Assembly (NCBI GenBank): GCA_964390495.1
Contig: CAYMIN010000007.1
Location: 62,001 to 126,000 of the forward strand
Length of the DNA stretch: 64,000 nt
Reading direction: 5' to 3'
From: UBA11051 sp964390495
GTDB taxonomy: Bacteria > Armatimonadota > Zipacnadia > Zipacnadales > UBA11051
Position 1 is the first letter of the stretch. Every line of letters begins with the position of its first letter. The notes under the pieces are model-generated. The model did no database searches. It was given only the letters and a program-made list of their open reading frames with translations, and was not told where the DNA came from. Below, piece by piece: positions 44,844-53,946 of this stretch. Position numbers and translations under genes: made by a program.

Positions 44844-44944
44844 TCGATGATTCTAGCCCGATGTTCTGGTTGTACTGGGGGCTTAGAGGCCCCCGCTTTT
44901 AGATCACCAGACTAGGACACGGTAGGTCGTTTCCGCTCAGTTGC

Positions 44945-45097
44945 TTAGGGAATTTCGTTGCCTACACTGGTGACAGTGCTGTTGACACTGGTACCGAGCG
45001 CAGTCCAAGCCGTGATAGCTACGACTACGATCAGCGCCAGGAGCAAAGCGTACTCCACCGTGGTCAAACCCTCTTCATCTTTCCAGTATGCCTTCAT
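44945..45097 (-). CDS. flp: Flp-type pilin (copy 1)
   Basis: 50 residues, MKAYWKDEEGLTTVEYALLL onwards, then ALIVVVAITAWTALG and a short C-terminus. It carries the Flp signature: cleavage after Gly10, Glu+5, Tyr+6, and one hydrophobic helix. AGGAGG is seven bases before the ATG at 45097. These tiny subunits polymerise into the Flp pilus using the Tad machine encoded at 15-24 kb. It is too short for most gene finders. Confidence 0.92.
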   Translation of the reverse strand: MKAYWKDEEGLTTVEYALLLALIVVVAITAWTALGTSVNSTVTSVGNEIP

Positions 45098-45169
45098 TTG
45101 TAATCCTCCTACCTCTCCTTTTTTGTACAGTCACCGTACAAATGTGACAACGACGATGCGACCAGAGAC

Positions 45170-45331
45170 TTACGAACCAAAAATCTCTGTGCCGGCTTCG
45201 GAAACCACGGAGTTGACCTTGCTGCCCAGGGTGGTCCATGCCGTAAGAGCGACCGCGACAATCAACGCCAACAGCAGGGCGTATTCGACGGTTGCCAGCC
45301 CTTGCTCGTCTTGCCAGTACCTGTTCAGCAT
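45170..45331 (-). CDS. flp: Flp-type pilin (copy 2)
   Basis: 53 residues: MLNRYWQDEQGLATVEYALL then LALIVAVALTAWTTLGSKVN. Same cleavage motif as copy 1 and about two-thirds identity, so a tandem duplication. AGGAGGTGA is five bases before the ATG at 45331. It is the first gene of the pair and 72 bases upstream of copy 1. Confidence 0.92.
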   Translation of the reverse strand: MLNRYWQDEQGLATVEYALLLALIVAVALTAWTTLGSKVNSVVSEAGTEIFGS

Positions 45332-45872
45332 GTTTGTCACCTCCTGGTTCTATTTGCCGGCTTTGCCTTTGAGCGTGCCTCGTGTCGGTCGGTTTGCGCG
45401 GGCCATTAATGTGTTGAGTGCACTACCCGCGATTAGCCCCCCAAGACTAAATTGTCAAACCGACCTTCCGTACGTCAGCCGCTCTTGGCTGCGTATAGTA
45501 TAGCCAAACCGCTTCAATTTCACTTCAAACGCAAGTCAAGATTGCCTCAAAGCTACCTTGGGACCTTTCGGCCCCCCACAGCCCCAGGGTCTCAAAGATT
45601 CCGTAACGGCTCTCTAAAAATCGTTTCCCGGCTAGGCGCGCCGTTCTGTCAACCGTCCAGCGCCTTTACTGGCTGCAGTTTTCGTGCCGTCGCCTCACCG
45701 CCTCAGGCCGCGCTGTGTACCGGCCTCCAATAAGCAGAAGAGGCGCCCTTTTGGGGGAGGAGGGCGCCTCTTCTTAATAGAGTGGTTCACTACGCCTACA
45801 CAGGCAGGAGAGGTAGTGGACTATCACTCTATCAGTTCCCACAACACCTGTTACTCCGTCGCTTGAATTGTG
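45332..45872. other. Region upstream of the Flp pilins
   Basis: About 540 bases without a credible gene. It carries the leader of the pilin transcript and, at 45736-45774, a perfect 13-bp hairpin (AGAAGAGGCGCCC with GGGCGCCTCTTCT). No clear -35/-10 pair is visible near 45400 on the minus strand (TATAGT and similar AT stretches occur at about 45494). Confidence 0.5.
45736..45774. terminator. Long perfect hairpin between TadG-like and pilin genes
   Basis: 13-bp perfect stem with a 13-base loop, just downstream of the stop of the TadG-like gene (minus strand). No long T-run follows, so it may be a terminator or a stabiliser. Confidence 0.6.
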
Positions 45873-46952
45873 TTATTCGAGAAGCTGGCGGGCGTACAGT
45901 GTCGAGCTTTCCGCCGCCGGTGCCACCTCGCCTCTAGCCAGCGCGTGCTCGACCGGCTGCAGCGTGATCCTGGCAGGCCCCGGGCCGCTCACCTCGGCAT
46001 CCACCAGCCACATCGCCCGCAACTCCTGCACCTGCAATCCCTGCTCGGTGACGGCCACTAGCGGCACCGTCAGCAGGCGCGGATGGCGGGAGCTGTGTTG
46101 CGCGATGGTCTGGTCGCAGTAGGGCTTCTGCGCGGCCCGCTGCAGCCGCCCCGCAGCTTGCGCCTCGCCCACCAACGCCTGGGCCCACGCGGCTAGACCG
46201 TCGGCCTGGCTTGCGGCTTCCGGCGCACGCGCCGTGATGGTATCGCCCACCCTGAGGCTGAAGCGCTCACTTGCAGCCTGCGCCGACTTCTCACCGCGCA
46301 GCAACTCCAGCAAGAGCTGGTCATCGCCGGCGCGCTCGTTGGGAAATCTTATCCAGCCAAAGCCCGCCTCGGACTGCCGGGCCTCATTAGGGTCTTGAAG
46401 ATAAGTGCAGACATAGCTCTGTCCCAGCTTCAGCGGAGCAGAGGCAACAATATAGATGGGGTCAACGCCGGCCGCGGCCGCCGGTCCCCACACCACTGTC
46501 TTGGCGGAGGCTGCCTCTCCAAGCGGAACCGGCAGTGTGCCGGAGGTGCGGGCCTTTACGGTTACGGCCATACAGTTGGGGCCGAGCTTGTCGAAGGGTG
46601 GAGCTAGGGGAGTGGCGTCTTGAGGGTGATAGATGGTGATGTCGCTAGCCGCGTCACAGACCACCGTCGGCCCAGGCACTTGGTGCTGGTTGGCTGCGAT
46701 CAGCTCGGAGGCCACCCGCCGCGCCGCGGTTGCATCGGGCAATTGCGCCGCCGCTCCCAGCGCAGCGGCTTCGGCTACGGCTGCTACATGCTGACGGCCA
46801 AAGTCCAGCGGCCGGGCAAAGGCGGCATACATACCGATCACGGCGAGGCCGACCAGAGCCGCGGCGACTATGCCGAGGCTTGAGGCGACGCCCGCTCTGG
46901 GACGCACGACTTGCTGCCGAAGTGCAGTTCTGCAGGTCCTTAGAGTTTTCAT
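45873..46952 (-). CDS. TadG-like pilus-associated protein
   Basis: 359 residues from the ATG at 46952. An N-terminal membrane helix (VASSLGIVAAALVGLAVIGMYAAFARPLDFG, split across elements) resembles Tad-type proteins (TadE/G-like: hydrophobic segment, then an AAALGAAAQLPD block). The periplasmic part has three conserved cysteines (CDAASD, GPNCMAV, VCTYLQD). This is the third TadG-like protein of the locus and the only one on the minus strand; it lacks the repeat region of the other two. Confidence 0.65.
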   Translation of the reverse strand: MKTLRTCRTALRQQVVRPRAGVASSLGIVAAALVGLAVIGMYAAFARPLDFGRQHVAAVAEAAALGAAAQLPDATAARRVASELIAANQHQVPGPTVVCDAASDITIYHPQDATPLAPPFDKLGPNCMAVTVKARTSGTLPVPLGEAASAKTVVWGPAAAAGVDPIYIVASAPLKLGQSYVCTYLQDPNEARQSEAGFGWIRFPNERAGDDQLLLELLRGEKSAQAASERFSLRVGDTITARAPEAASQADGLAAWAQALVGEAQAAGRLQRAAQKPYCDQTIAQHSSRHPRLLTVPLVAVTEQGLQVQELRAMWLVDAEVSGPGPARITLQPVEHALARGEVAPAAESSTLYARQLLE

Positions 46953-47628
46953 AAGCCATCCTGGCGAGGGCGCGACGAACCAGGTGCTATTCCCCCCGAC
47001 GCCCCCCTGGCGCCAGGAGTACTGCGCTGCGTATGCCCTCGAGAGATCCCCCAAGAATCTCGAGCTTCAGCGCAAAGCTGCAAGCGGGGTTATTATGTTC
47101 CTATCCGAACAGGTGCGAATTGACAGTAATTGTGCCCGCCATCTCCCTGCGGGTCCCCACTATTATACTCAAGAACTACAGAATATTATCTCAAGATTTG
47201 CTCAATATTCGTTGAGCGTGGCCTAGAGCGGATTATGGATCGGGGAACTCCAGAGGCAACAGGATTGGACATACGGCCCGCATATGGCATCTAGGGGCGT
47301 TCCCGCCAAATGCCGGAAACACCACATTGTAATTGGTGCAAGGCCCTCGGCCGGGATGCCCGAGCTACGCCTCTTGTGAGTTATTGGGCCTGGACGCGCG
47401 GTCGTAACACGCTTTGCGCGCTCGTAGTGCCTGTCTATCGCAGTAGCAGGTCCGGTTCCATCGGGGGGCCAGTTCGGATCAGTACCGCCCAAGTCTACAA
47501 GCCCGGCGGCGATATTTTAGCAATTTTTGAGCAAAGGTTGATGCTAAGAAGAGGCCAGACAGGTTAATATATATTATGTATACGCGCCTGTTACGAGAAG
47601 CGAGCAAGCTAGCGGGGGAATGGTGCTT
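46953..47628. other. Intergenic region between divergent TadG-like genes
   Basis: About 676 bases. It holds a family B repeat end (47345-47393), CGAGCTACGCCTCTTGTGAG then TTATT. The AT-rich stretch TTAATATATATTATG at 47566-47580 probably holds the -10 region for the rightward gene. Open frames here are not credible genes. Confidence 0.5.
47345..47393. repeat. Dispersed intergenic repeat, family B (partial copy 3)
   Basis: Contains the right-end sequence: CTCGGCCGGGATGCCCGAGCTACG then TGTGAGTTATT, matching the ends at 25850 and 32825. The left half is missing or diverged. Confidence 0.65.
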
Positions 47629-48858
47629 ATGCAAGAGAAACTTCGGACAATCCGAGTAGGTCGGAGCGGGCTGCAGTCGGCAGGTAAGCGGCGCGGCGTT
47701 GTATGGGGCACCGTGGCCGTGGCGCTAGTGGCGCTGATGGGGATGGCGGCGCTGACGATAGACCTGGGGCGCATGGCGGTTTCGGTGCAGCGCGCCCAAG
47801 CCGTTGCCGATGCTGCTGCGATGGGCGCGGCCAACCAACTGCCGGATACCGACCTGGCGAACGCCCGGCTCGCCGATGTGGTCTCGGGCAACAATGAAGC
47901 CAACCCCTGGCCGCAGGTCGCCATCAACCCCGACCAAGACGTCACCTACTACACCAGTGGGGAAGAGGTCCCCGACTATGGCGTGCTTGACAGCAGCGAG
48001 CTCGCCGTAACGGTGCAAGCCCATGTCAATGAGGAGTATGGCTTTGCCAAGGTCGCCGGCCTAGAGCAGATGAATATCGTCCGCACGGCGACGGCCAAGA
48101 CCACCTTCAATCCCAGCAGCCTGCCCGTGCTCTTCGCCGGCCAGGAGGTGGACTGGGAAGACGGCTTTGTCTCCAGCGGTTCCGGGGTGTACATTGACGG
48201 CGCAATCCACTCCAACAGCAGCGTCGTCATTCACGGTTCTCATATTACCATCACCGGCCTGGTCGAGTACCGCTACAGTCTGGTCATCTCCGGCTCCGAC
48301 ATTGACCTGCAGCAGGGCTCCGTGGAGGGCGAGATCGAGCCCTATCCCGTCAACTACACCTGGGACGACTTCCTGCCCTGGGATTATGAGGTCGGCAGTC
48401 TCACCATCAGTGAGGGCAGCATGGAGTTCGGCCACGTGCACGTCAACGGCGACTTGACCGTGAACAGCTCGGGCTTTCAGGGCTCCAACGGTCTGGTGAT
48501 GGTTGAAGGCAATGTTGTGTTCAATGGCTCCGGCGCGCAACTCAATCATGTCACCATCATCGCCAAGGGCACGATCAAGTTCAATGGCGCTTGCCAATCC
48601 ATGACACCATACGTCGAGAATGTGACGCTAATATCGTTCTCAACAGCCGACAAAGCCATCGTCTTCGACGGGGCGGGTCAAGCGACAGAAGGGATACTGT
48701 TTGCCCCCAACGGCGGCATCAATTTCCATGGCGCTGATGCTAGTTGTCATAACGGCAGCCTGATTGGGCTGGAGGTAACCATGCGGGGCGGCCAGTACAC
48801 CGTCGCCGGCACCCAAGACGACTCGCAAATACTCAAGACGGTCCAATTGATAAAGTAA
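47629..48858 (+). CDS. TadG-like protein with degenerate beta-solenoid repeats
   Basis: About 409 residues. ATG at 47629 is preferred (GGGGGA nine bases upstream); ATG 47620 is nearly without spacing. N-terminus: TadE/G-like helix (WGTVAVALVALMGMAALTIDLG) and the block QRAQAVADAAAMGAANQLPDTDLANARLADVVS. The C-terminal half has evenly spaced beta-strand repeats, VVIHGSHITITG, LVISGSDIDLQQG, LTVNSSGFQGSNG, VVFNGSGAQLNH, and so on, like a short beta-helix. Close relative of the next gene but with more varied repeat motifs. Role: minor or adhesive pilus component, inferred from position. Confidence 0.7.
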   Translation: MQEKLRTIRVGRSGLQSAGKRRGVVWGTVAVALVALMGMAALTIDLGRMAVSVQRAQAVADAAAMGAANQLPDTDLANARLADVVSGNNEANPWPQVAINPDQDVTYYTSGEEVPDYGVLDSSELAVTVQAHVNEEYGFAKVAGLEQMNIVRTATAKTTFNPSSLPVLFAGQEVDWEDGFVSSGSGVYIDGAIHSNSSVVIHGSHITITGLVEYRYSLVISGSDIDLQQGSVEGEIEPYPVNYTWDDFLPWDYEVGSLTISEGSMEFGHVHVNGDLTVNSSGFQGSNGLVMVEGNVVFNGSGAQLNHVTIIAKGTIKFNGACQSMTPYVENVTLISFSTADKAIVFDGAGQATEGILFAPNGGINFHGADASCHNGSLIGLEVTMRGGQYTVAGTQDDSQILKTVQLIK

Positions 48859-49078
48859 AGCCGCCGTCCAAAGCCGAGCTCAAAATCGCTCAGAGCAGGC
48901 CGTGCAGGTGAATAAGTCAATTCGCCGCCATCGGCCCTGCGCCACATAGAGGCACAGCAATATTCGCACTCACAGTTGCAGCAATCCAGCGCTTAAGTCG
49001 AGCGAGCCCCGGACGATACTATCAATAATAGCACCGGGGTTATGACAGCTCCACAGCGCAGCTAAAGGAACCCCCTCT

Positions 49079-50317
49079 ATGCGCAATCGCGGTCGGACAA
49101 TTCGCAAGCATTCACTGGCTCTGTCCCGTCCCCGCCGACGGCGCGGTCTCGTCTTGGTGACTGTGCTACTTGCGTTGGTCGCGCTGATGAGCCTCGCCGC
49201 CCTAACCGTTGACCTGGGGCGCATGGCGGTTGCGGTCCAGCGCGCCCAAGCGGTTGCCGATGCGGCCGCTATGGCTGCGGCCCACCAACTGCCCGACACC
49301 GATTTAGCCGACGCCCGCCTGGCGGACGTAGTCTCAGCCAACAATGAAGCTAACCCGTGGCCTGAGGTTGCCGTCAACACCGACCAGGATGTCACCTATT
49401 ACGCCGCCGGTGACGAGGTCCCGGGCTATGGCGTGCTGGAAAGCGACGAGGCGGCCGTAACCGTGCAGGCCCACGTCAATGAGGCCTACGGCTTCGCCAA
49501 GGTGGCCGGCCTCGAGCAGATGAATATCGTCCGGCCTGCGACCGCCAAAGTCACCGCCTCCGCCGGCGCCTGTCCCTGTCTATTCGCGGGTGAGGACTCG
49601 ACCTCAGCCACAGGAATCACTATCAACGGCTCCGGTATTCGCGTCGAAGGCGACACTCACTCCAACACCCGCGTCACAATCAATGGCTCCAACCAGTATT
49701 TCTCCGGGCCGGTGGTCTATCGTAACCGCCTCACCGTCAACGGTTCCGGCATCGAGCTGGCCGGCGGCTCCTACGAAGGCGCTATCCTCAGCTACCCCGT
49801 GGATTACACCTGGGACGACTTCCTGCCGTGGGACTATGAAGTGAGCAGTATCACCATCAACGGATCGGGCAAGAGCATGGAGTTCGGTCACGTCCACGTC
49901 CTGGGCAATGTGACCCTCAACGGCAGTAACTTCTACGGCTATAACGGCCTGCTGCTGGTCGAAGGCAATGTCACCTTCAACGGTTCGGGCCACGAGCTCG
50001 AAAATGTCACCATAATCGCCAAGGGCAGCATCGTCTTCAACGGCGCGTGCCAATCAATCACGCCCTACACCGAGAACCTGGCGCTGATGTCGCTGAAGTC
50101 AAGCAGCGGCACGGTCCTCACCTTCAACGGCTCCAACCAGGATTCGTTCGGCACCTTCTATGCGCCCAATGGCTCGATCACCTATAACGGCAGCGGCCAG
50201 GAGCATCAATACGGCAGCATTATCGCCAAGCGCATCACCTTCAACGGTTCAGGCTCTTACGTGCATGGCACCGAAGCCAGCGGAGGTGGCGCCAAGATCG
50301 TGCAACTGGTCCAGTAA
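49079..50317 (+). CDS. TadG-like protein with NGSG beta-solenoid repeats (paralog)
   Basis: 412 residues, paralog of the previous gene, with high identity over the first 160 residues (for example QRAQAVADAAAM, QLPDTDLADARLADVVSANN, FAKVAGLEQMNIVRPATAK). The repeat half has about ten copies of a (V/I/L)TxNGSG-type motif (TINGSGIRVEG, TINGSNQYFSG, TVNGSGIELAGG, TLNGSNFYGYNG, TFNGSGHELEN and others), more uniform than in the paralog. ATG at 49079 with AAAGGA upstream. The uniform repeats and the tandem arrangement suggest a surface filament or adhesin-like component. No experimental function is known to me. Confidence 0.72.
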   Translation: MRNRGRTIRKHSLALSRPRRRRGLVLVTVLLALVALMSLAALTVDLGRMAVAVQRAQAVADAAAMAAAHQLPDTDLADARLADVVSANNEANPWPEVAVNTDQDVTYYAAGDEVPGYGVLESDEAAVTVQAHVNEAYGFAKVAGLEQMNIVRPATAKVTASAGACPCLFAGEDSTSATGITINGSGIRVEGDTHSNTRVTINGSNQYFSGPVVYRNRLTVNGSGIELAGGSYEGAILSYPVDYTWDDFLPWDYEVSSITINGSGKSMEFGHVHVLGNVTLNGSNFYGYNGLLLVEGNVTFNGSGHELENVTIIAKGSIVFNGACQSITPYTENLALMSLKSSSGTVLTFNGSNQDSFGTFYAPNGSITYNGSGQEHQYGSIIAKRITFNGSGSYVHGTEASGGGAKIVQLVQ

Positions 50318-50379
50318 GCTTCCTGCGGGTACATCGGCGATGACGTCATCGCGTCGTCCGGGGGGACCCGTAGATTGGG

Positions 50380-50409
50380 GAACACACCTTCTCATCCGGA
50401 GGTGTGTTC
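50380..50409 (+). terminator. Terminator after the NGSG gene
   Basis: GAACACACCT - TCTCATCCGG - AGGTGTGTTC is a perfect 10-bp stem followed by TTCGTT, a weak U-run. It ends the transcript of the paralogous pair. Confidence 0.6.
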
Positions 50410-50563
50410 TTCGTTGTCAGCGACCGCAGACAATACCTCCGCGCAGGAAACCGCGCTGTCTCGGCGAACCACCAAGTACGTGGTGACGTCATACATATGC
50501 CAATCTCATCTTGGATGGCCCCGGCGAGTAGGGAAGCGACGATTGAGCAAGGAGAGAGCCCGG

Positions 50564-53269
50564 ATGAAATCATGGAACCAAGGCGGCCTACCCAGTTGTC
50601 GGCGATGGGCAGCTTATCTCGGTGTGGCGGTGGCCCTGGCTTTGGCCATTGTCCCCGCCGGCGCCCAGGAGCACGCCGATCTCGCGCCCACTGCTGAACT
50701 GGAATGGGTCAGCGTAGCTGAGGCCGACGCGGCCCAAGTCAGCGAGGCCATCACTCACCTCGCCGAGGCCTTCGCCTACGAGGACCAACCTGCACCGTTC
50801 TTTATGATGCGCATGGGAAATAGGGTGGCGGTGTACGGCCCTCAACGGCTGCGCCAAATCGCCGTCGAAGTGCTCAAGAGCATCCCCGGACCCGAGCGCA
50901 GAGAGCCACAGACCCTGGTCCTAACCCTCAGCCCAACTGCCGATCTGTCCCGCCTCGAGCAATTCGACAAGGTCGCCGGCCTGGCAAGCATGGAGCAGCT
51001 AGACCGCTCGCTGGTGCTGCGAGGCACCAGCCCCGCCCTTGACACCACGGCCAAGTTGCTGACCGATGCCGGCCTCATCTACGACCCCGACGCGCCCTGG
51101 TGCGAGACGGTGCGGCTCTATTACCTGCGCCGGCCCAACATTGTACAAGCCATCATCTCCAACATGCCGACGGACATCATCCAGAATGTGACGGTGCTGG
51201 GTGGCGAGGACCCCAGCGGCCCGCCGACTTTGGTGCTCGCCGGGCCTCGCTCGCAGGTGGAAGACGTCAAGCGCGTCATCGCCGCCTTGGACGTGCCGCA
51301 TCCGGAAGTGCGCCTCGACATCTGGGCCTTTCAACTCAGCGGAGGTGACGCTGCTGGTGTCGCCAAGCGCGCTCGCCTGGCCCAGTCCCACGTCGCCGCG
51401 ATGGCGCGCCTGGTACGCGGCTATCTGCGCCAGTTGGAGGCCTATGCCCAACAGCGGCTGGTGCAGAACCGAGAGTTGGTCGCCGCGCTTGACCAGTCGC
51501 TTGAGGGTAACTCCAAAATCGCCGCCGTTCCCTACCAGCTACCCGCAAAGCTAGGCACCGGCTTTGTGCTCACACCCTCGGCGCGCGGCAGGCATCCGTT
51601 GTCCCTGACCGAGACGCTGGCCACCTTCATCACCGTGCCGCCCGACACCGCGACCCAGCCCCCGCCTGCGCCGCAGTCAAAGCCGGCGCCTCAATCCGAT
51701 GGCAGCGCCGCCAAGACTGGCAAAGATCAGCCGGAGTTCTCCGCCACGGTAGCAGTCGAGGGCCTGCCGCTGCCGGCGCTGGTACAGGCCTCTGCCGGCG
51801 AAACTCGGCCCGCGCGCATGTTGACCATAAGCGACGGCCTCAGCCGGCGGCTGAGCGGCTGGGTGACCGAACTGCAGGACAGCGATCCCGAAGCCCTCGA
51901 GACCTGGCGCGCCCTGGTCAAGCAAGCCGGCTCCGGCAGCAGTCCCGAGCTGGCGGAGCTGCTCGACCGCACTATCCAGGCGACCGAGCGCGAAGGGCGG
52001 CGGCCGCGCCACCTCTATGATGCCGAGCCTTTGCTACCGCGACGCCTGCTCGAGACCTTCAGAGATGAGAACTACGCCTGCACCGCCCAGGAGAGCATCG
52101 GGGCCTTTCTGGCCATGCACACGCGCCTCGGCCATGACTGGAGCGCCGCGCCGCCGGAGCATCTGCGGATGCGCGCGGCTGATGCCCAAGCGGTGCTGCA
52201 GAATGCCGAGCGCGCGCTGGCTGAGGACGTGCAGGCCCTGTTTTTGCGTCCCCTGCAGAATGACCTCCAGACCCTGGCCGGCGCCGGCGGCCACACCGGC
52301 CTCGGTTCGGCCAGCACCACCAGCATCGCCGTCCTATCCGGCACTCAGGCCGAGGTCGTCGGCAGCGCCGTCAGCTACTTCGACATTAGCCAAGCCAAGC
52401 CCCTGGACATAGGCGCCCTGCAGAGGTCGGAGGAGTTCAGTGAGGCCCTGGCCGGCTTCCTACCGCACCGGCACCGTCGCGGCCCCCAGCGGGTAGTGGC
52501 GAAGGTCAGACTTAGTCCCGCCGACGTCTCGGCCGATGACCTGGATACCTGGAGCGCGCGCCTGCAGCAAGTCCTGCCCGAAGTGCAGTGTTGGCCCCTG
52601 CAAGAGCCCGGCAGCGCCGGCCTGATGCTGATCGGCACCAACCAGGAAGTGACCTCCGCGACCAGCATCCTCCAGACCGGCGGCCTCATCAGCAGCGTCC
52701 AGTCGGCCAGCGTAGTTGCCGAGGCAACGCCGGTGCCGGCCGCAGCCGGGCTGGGCACGCAGGCAATCTCAGAGGCCGATAACCTCTCCGCACTCTCCGC
52801 CGACCGGCTCCTGGCCCTGGCCTTGGACCTCGGCCAGGAAGAGGAGGTGTGGACCGCTCTGACGGAGGGGGCGAAGCTGACCTTCACTCCACACGTCTTG
52901 CCGGGCGGCTCGGCGGCGGAGGTCGCCATTGACTTTCAGGTGACCCACAATGACCCCGGCTCCGGCGATGCCGCGCCGATGAACGCCCCGCTCAGCCGCG
53001 TCGCCAAGCACAGCGCCCGCACCAGCGTGTACGTCCAGGCGCTGGACCTGTTTTCGCTGTCCAGTCTCACCCTGGCCACCAGCCATCCTCGGCCTGACCG
53101 GACAATCCCGGTGCTGGGCCAGCTTCCGCTGCTGGGCAAGATGTTCCGCTTCTCCCGCAGTCCCGCGACGGTGTATCATGAAAGTGTCCTGATGGTGTAC
53201 TCAACGATTCTGCCCACCGGCGCCGACCTGGCGGCGACCCTTGATGTCGCCAATGCCGGACGGGAGTAG
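50564..53269 (+). CDS. Divergent secretin-like protein
   Basis: About 901 residues, starting at ATG 50564 (AAGGAG upstream; the longer frame from 50375 is not used), with a signal peptide (AAYLGVAVALALAIVPAGA). The middle has N-domain-like segments with VRLYYLRRPNIVQAIISNMP and IQNVTVLGGEDPSGPPTLVLAG. The C-terminus has a secretin-like ending: TIPVLGQLPLLGKMFRF followed by a beta strand HESVLMVYSTI, but the core beta-barrel region is not clear. It differs strongly from CpaC at 20168-22060. Since it follows the pilus components, it may form a specialised outer-membrane pore or a pilus-binding scaffold. Confidence 0.6.
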   Translation: MKSWNQGGLPSCRRWAAYLGVAVALALAIVPAGAQEHADLAPTAELEWVSVAEADAAQVSEAITHLAEAFAYEDQPAPFFMMRMGNRVAVYGPQRLRQIAVEVLKSIPGPERREPQTLVLTLSPTADLSRLEQFDKVAGLASMEQLDRSLVLRGTSPALDTTAKLLTDAGLIYDPDAPWCETVRLYYLRRPNIVQAIISNMPTDIIQNVTVLGGEDPSGPPTLVLAGPRSQVEDVKRVIAALDVPHPEVRLDIWAFQLSGGDAAGVAKRARLAQSHVAAMARLVRGYLRQLEAYAQQRLVQNRELVAALDQSLEGNSKIAAVPYQLPAKLGTGFVLTPSARGRHPLSLTETLATFITVPPDTATQPPPAPQSKPAPQSDGSAAKTGKDQPEFSATVAVEGLPLPALVQASAGETRPARMLTISDGLSRRLSGWVTELQDSDPEALETWRALVKQAGSGSSPELAELLDRTIQATEREGRRPRHLYDAEPLLPRRLLETFRDENYACTAQESIGAFLAMHTRLGHDWSAAPPEHLRMRAADAQAVLQNAERALAEDVQALFLRPLQNDLQTLAGAGGHTGLGSASTTSIAVLSGTQAEVVGSAVSYFDISQAKPLDIGALQRSEEFSEALAGFLPHRHRRGPQRVVAKVRLSPADVSADDLDTWSARLQQVLPEVQCWPLQEPGSAGLMLIGTNQEVTSATSILQTGGLISSVQSASVVAEATPVPAAAGLGTQAISEADNLSALSADRLLALALDLGQEEEVWTALTEGAKLTFTPHVLPGGSAAEVAIDFQVTHNDPGSGDAAPMNAPLSRVAKHSARTSVYVQALDLFSLSSLTLATSHPRPDRTIPVLGQLPLLGKMFRFSRSPATVYHESVLMVYSTILPTGADLAATLDVANAGRE

Positions 53270-53386
53270 TGATCACCCGCGGCAAGGCCGGGTGGTTCGC
53301 GCTCATGCTCGCGGCTGTGATTCCCGGCATCTATCTAGCGTATTGAGCCAACCCACTTGTCTCGTGGGTCGGGTTTGTCTCGCCGA

Positions 53387-53442
53387 CCTATCCCCCTTTG
53401 ATTCCCCCTTCCCTGCCAGGGAAGGGGGGGTAGGGGGTTAGG
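53387..53442. repeat. Dispersed palindromic repeat, family A (copy 4)
   Basis: CCTATCCCCCTTTGATTCCCCCTTCCCT - GCC - AGGGAAGGGGGGGTAGGGGGTTAGG, highly similar to copies 2 and 3. Confidence 0.85.
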
Positions 53443-53561
53443 CGCTGTTGCCGTTCGCCGCTGTCTCCTCCTATTACAAACACCTCCGCATAACTTGGGC
53501 TTCCAGCCCGACGCGCTCAGGGCTCTCAGGCCCCCAGAATCCCAGCAATCCCCGTTTTATT

Positions 53562-53575
53562 ATAATGTACATTAT
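53562..53575. promoter_or_regulatory. Perfect palindrome ATAATGTACATTAT
   Basis: 14-base perfect inverted repeat overlapping TATAAT (53561-53566). A dimeric regulator could bind here. The nearest rightward gene starts 370 bases downstream, so its target is unclear. Confidence 0.35.
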
Positions 53576-53946
53576 GTCAACTTAGCCCATCACAACCGTC
53601 CGCACTTGATACCTCATACCCAGCCCTATCAAGTGCCCCCACGCGGGCAGGTGCACCGCCTAGAGCCGGGACGACAGGCATCCGCCCGACCTGAGCTTGC
53701 CGAAGGTTGCCTGTCGCGAGCCTTGCCAACGGCATGGACAGGCTGGGCACCTGCGAAGCGGGTCACCTGTCCGCCAGGAAGGTGATATGTTGTCGGAACG
53801 CCATCTATATGTAAGGTATCCCCACCCCCCACGGCGAATAGCCTATGAGCAACCTGCAGAACAGGTGCCCGATACTGCGCACGGGCCGCCTGTCCATGCC
53901 GTTGCTATCCGGGAAACCAGCTCACCAGCATTGAGGGGATGCCATA

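Larger units (their letters stand above)
53270..53946. other. Intergenic region with repeats and a palindrome
   Basis: About 677 bases. Holds family A copy 4 (53387-53442), an imperfect GACAGGC/GCCTGTC element (53673-53713), another hairpin ACAGG-GCCCG near 53860, and a perfect 14-base palindrome ATAATGTACATTAT (53562-53575) overlapping a TATAAT. No credible gene is present. Confidence 0.5.

Noticed and set aside
47620..47628. Alternative upstream start of the first NGSG-type gene
   Set aside because: The ATG at 47620 lies almost directly against the GGGGGA; the ATG at 47629 has normal spacing.
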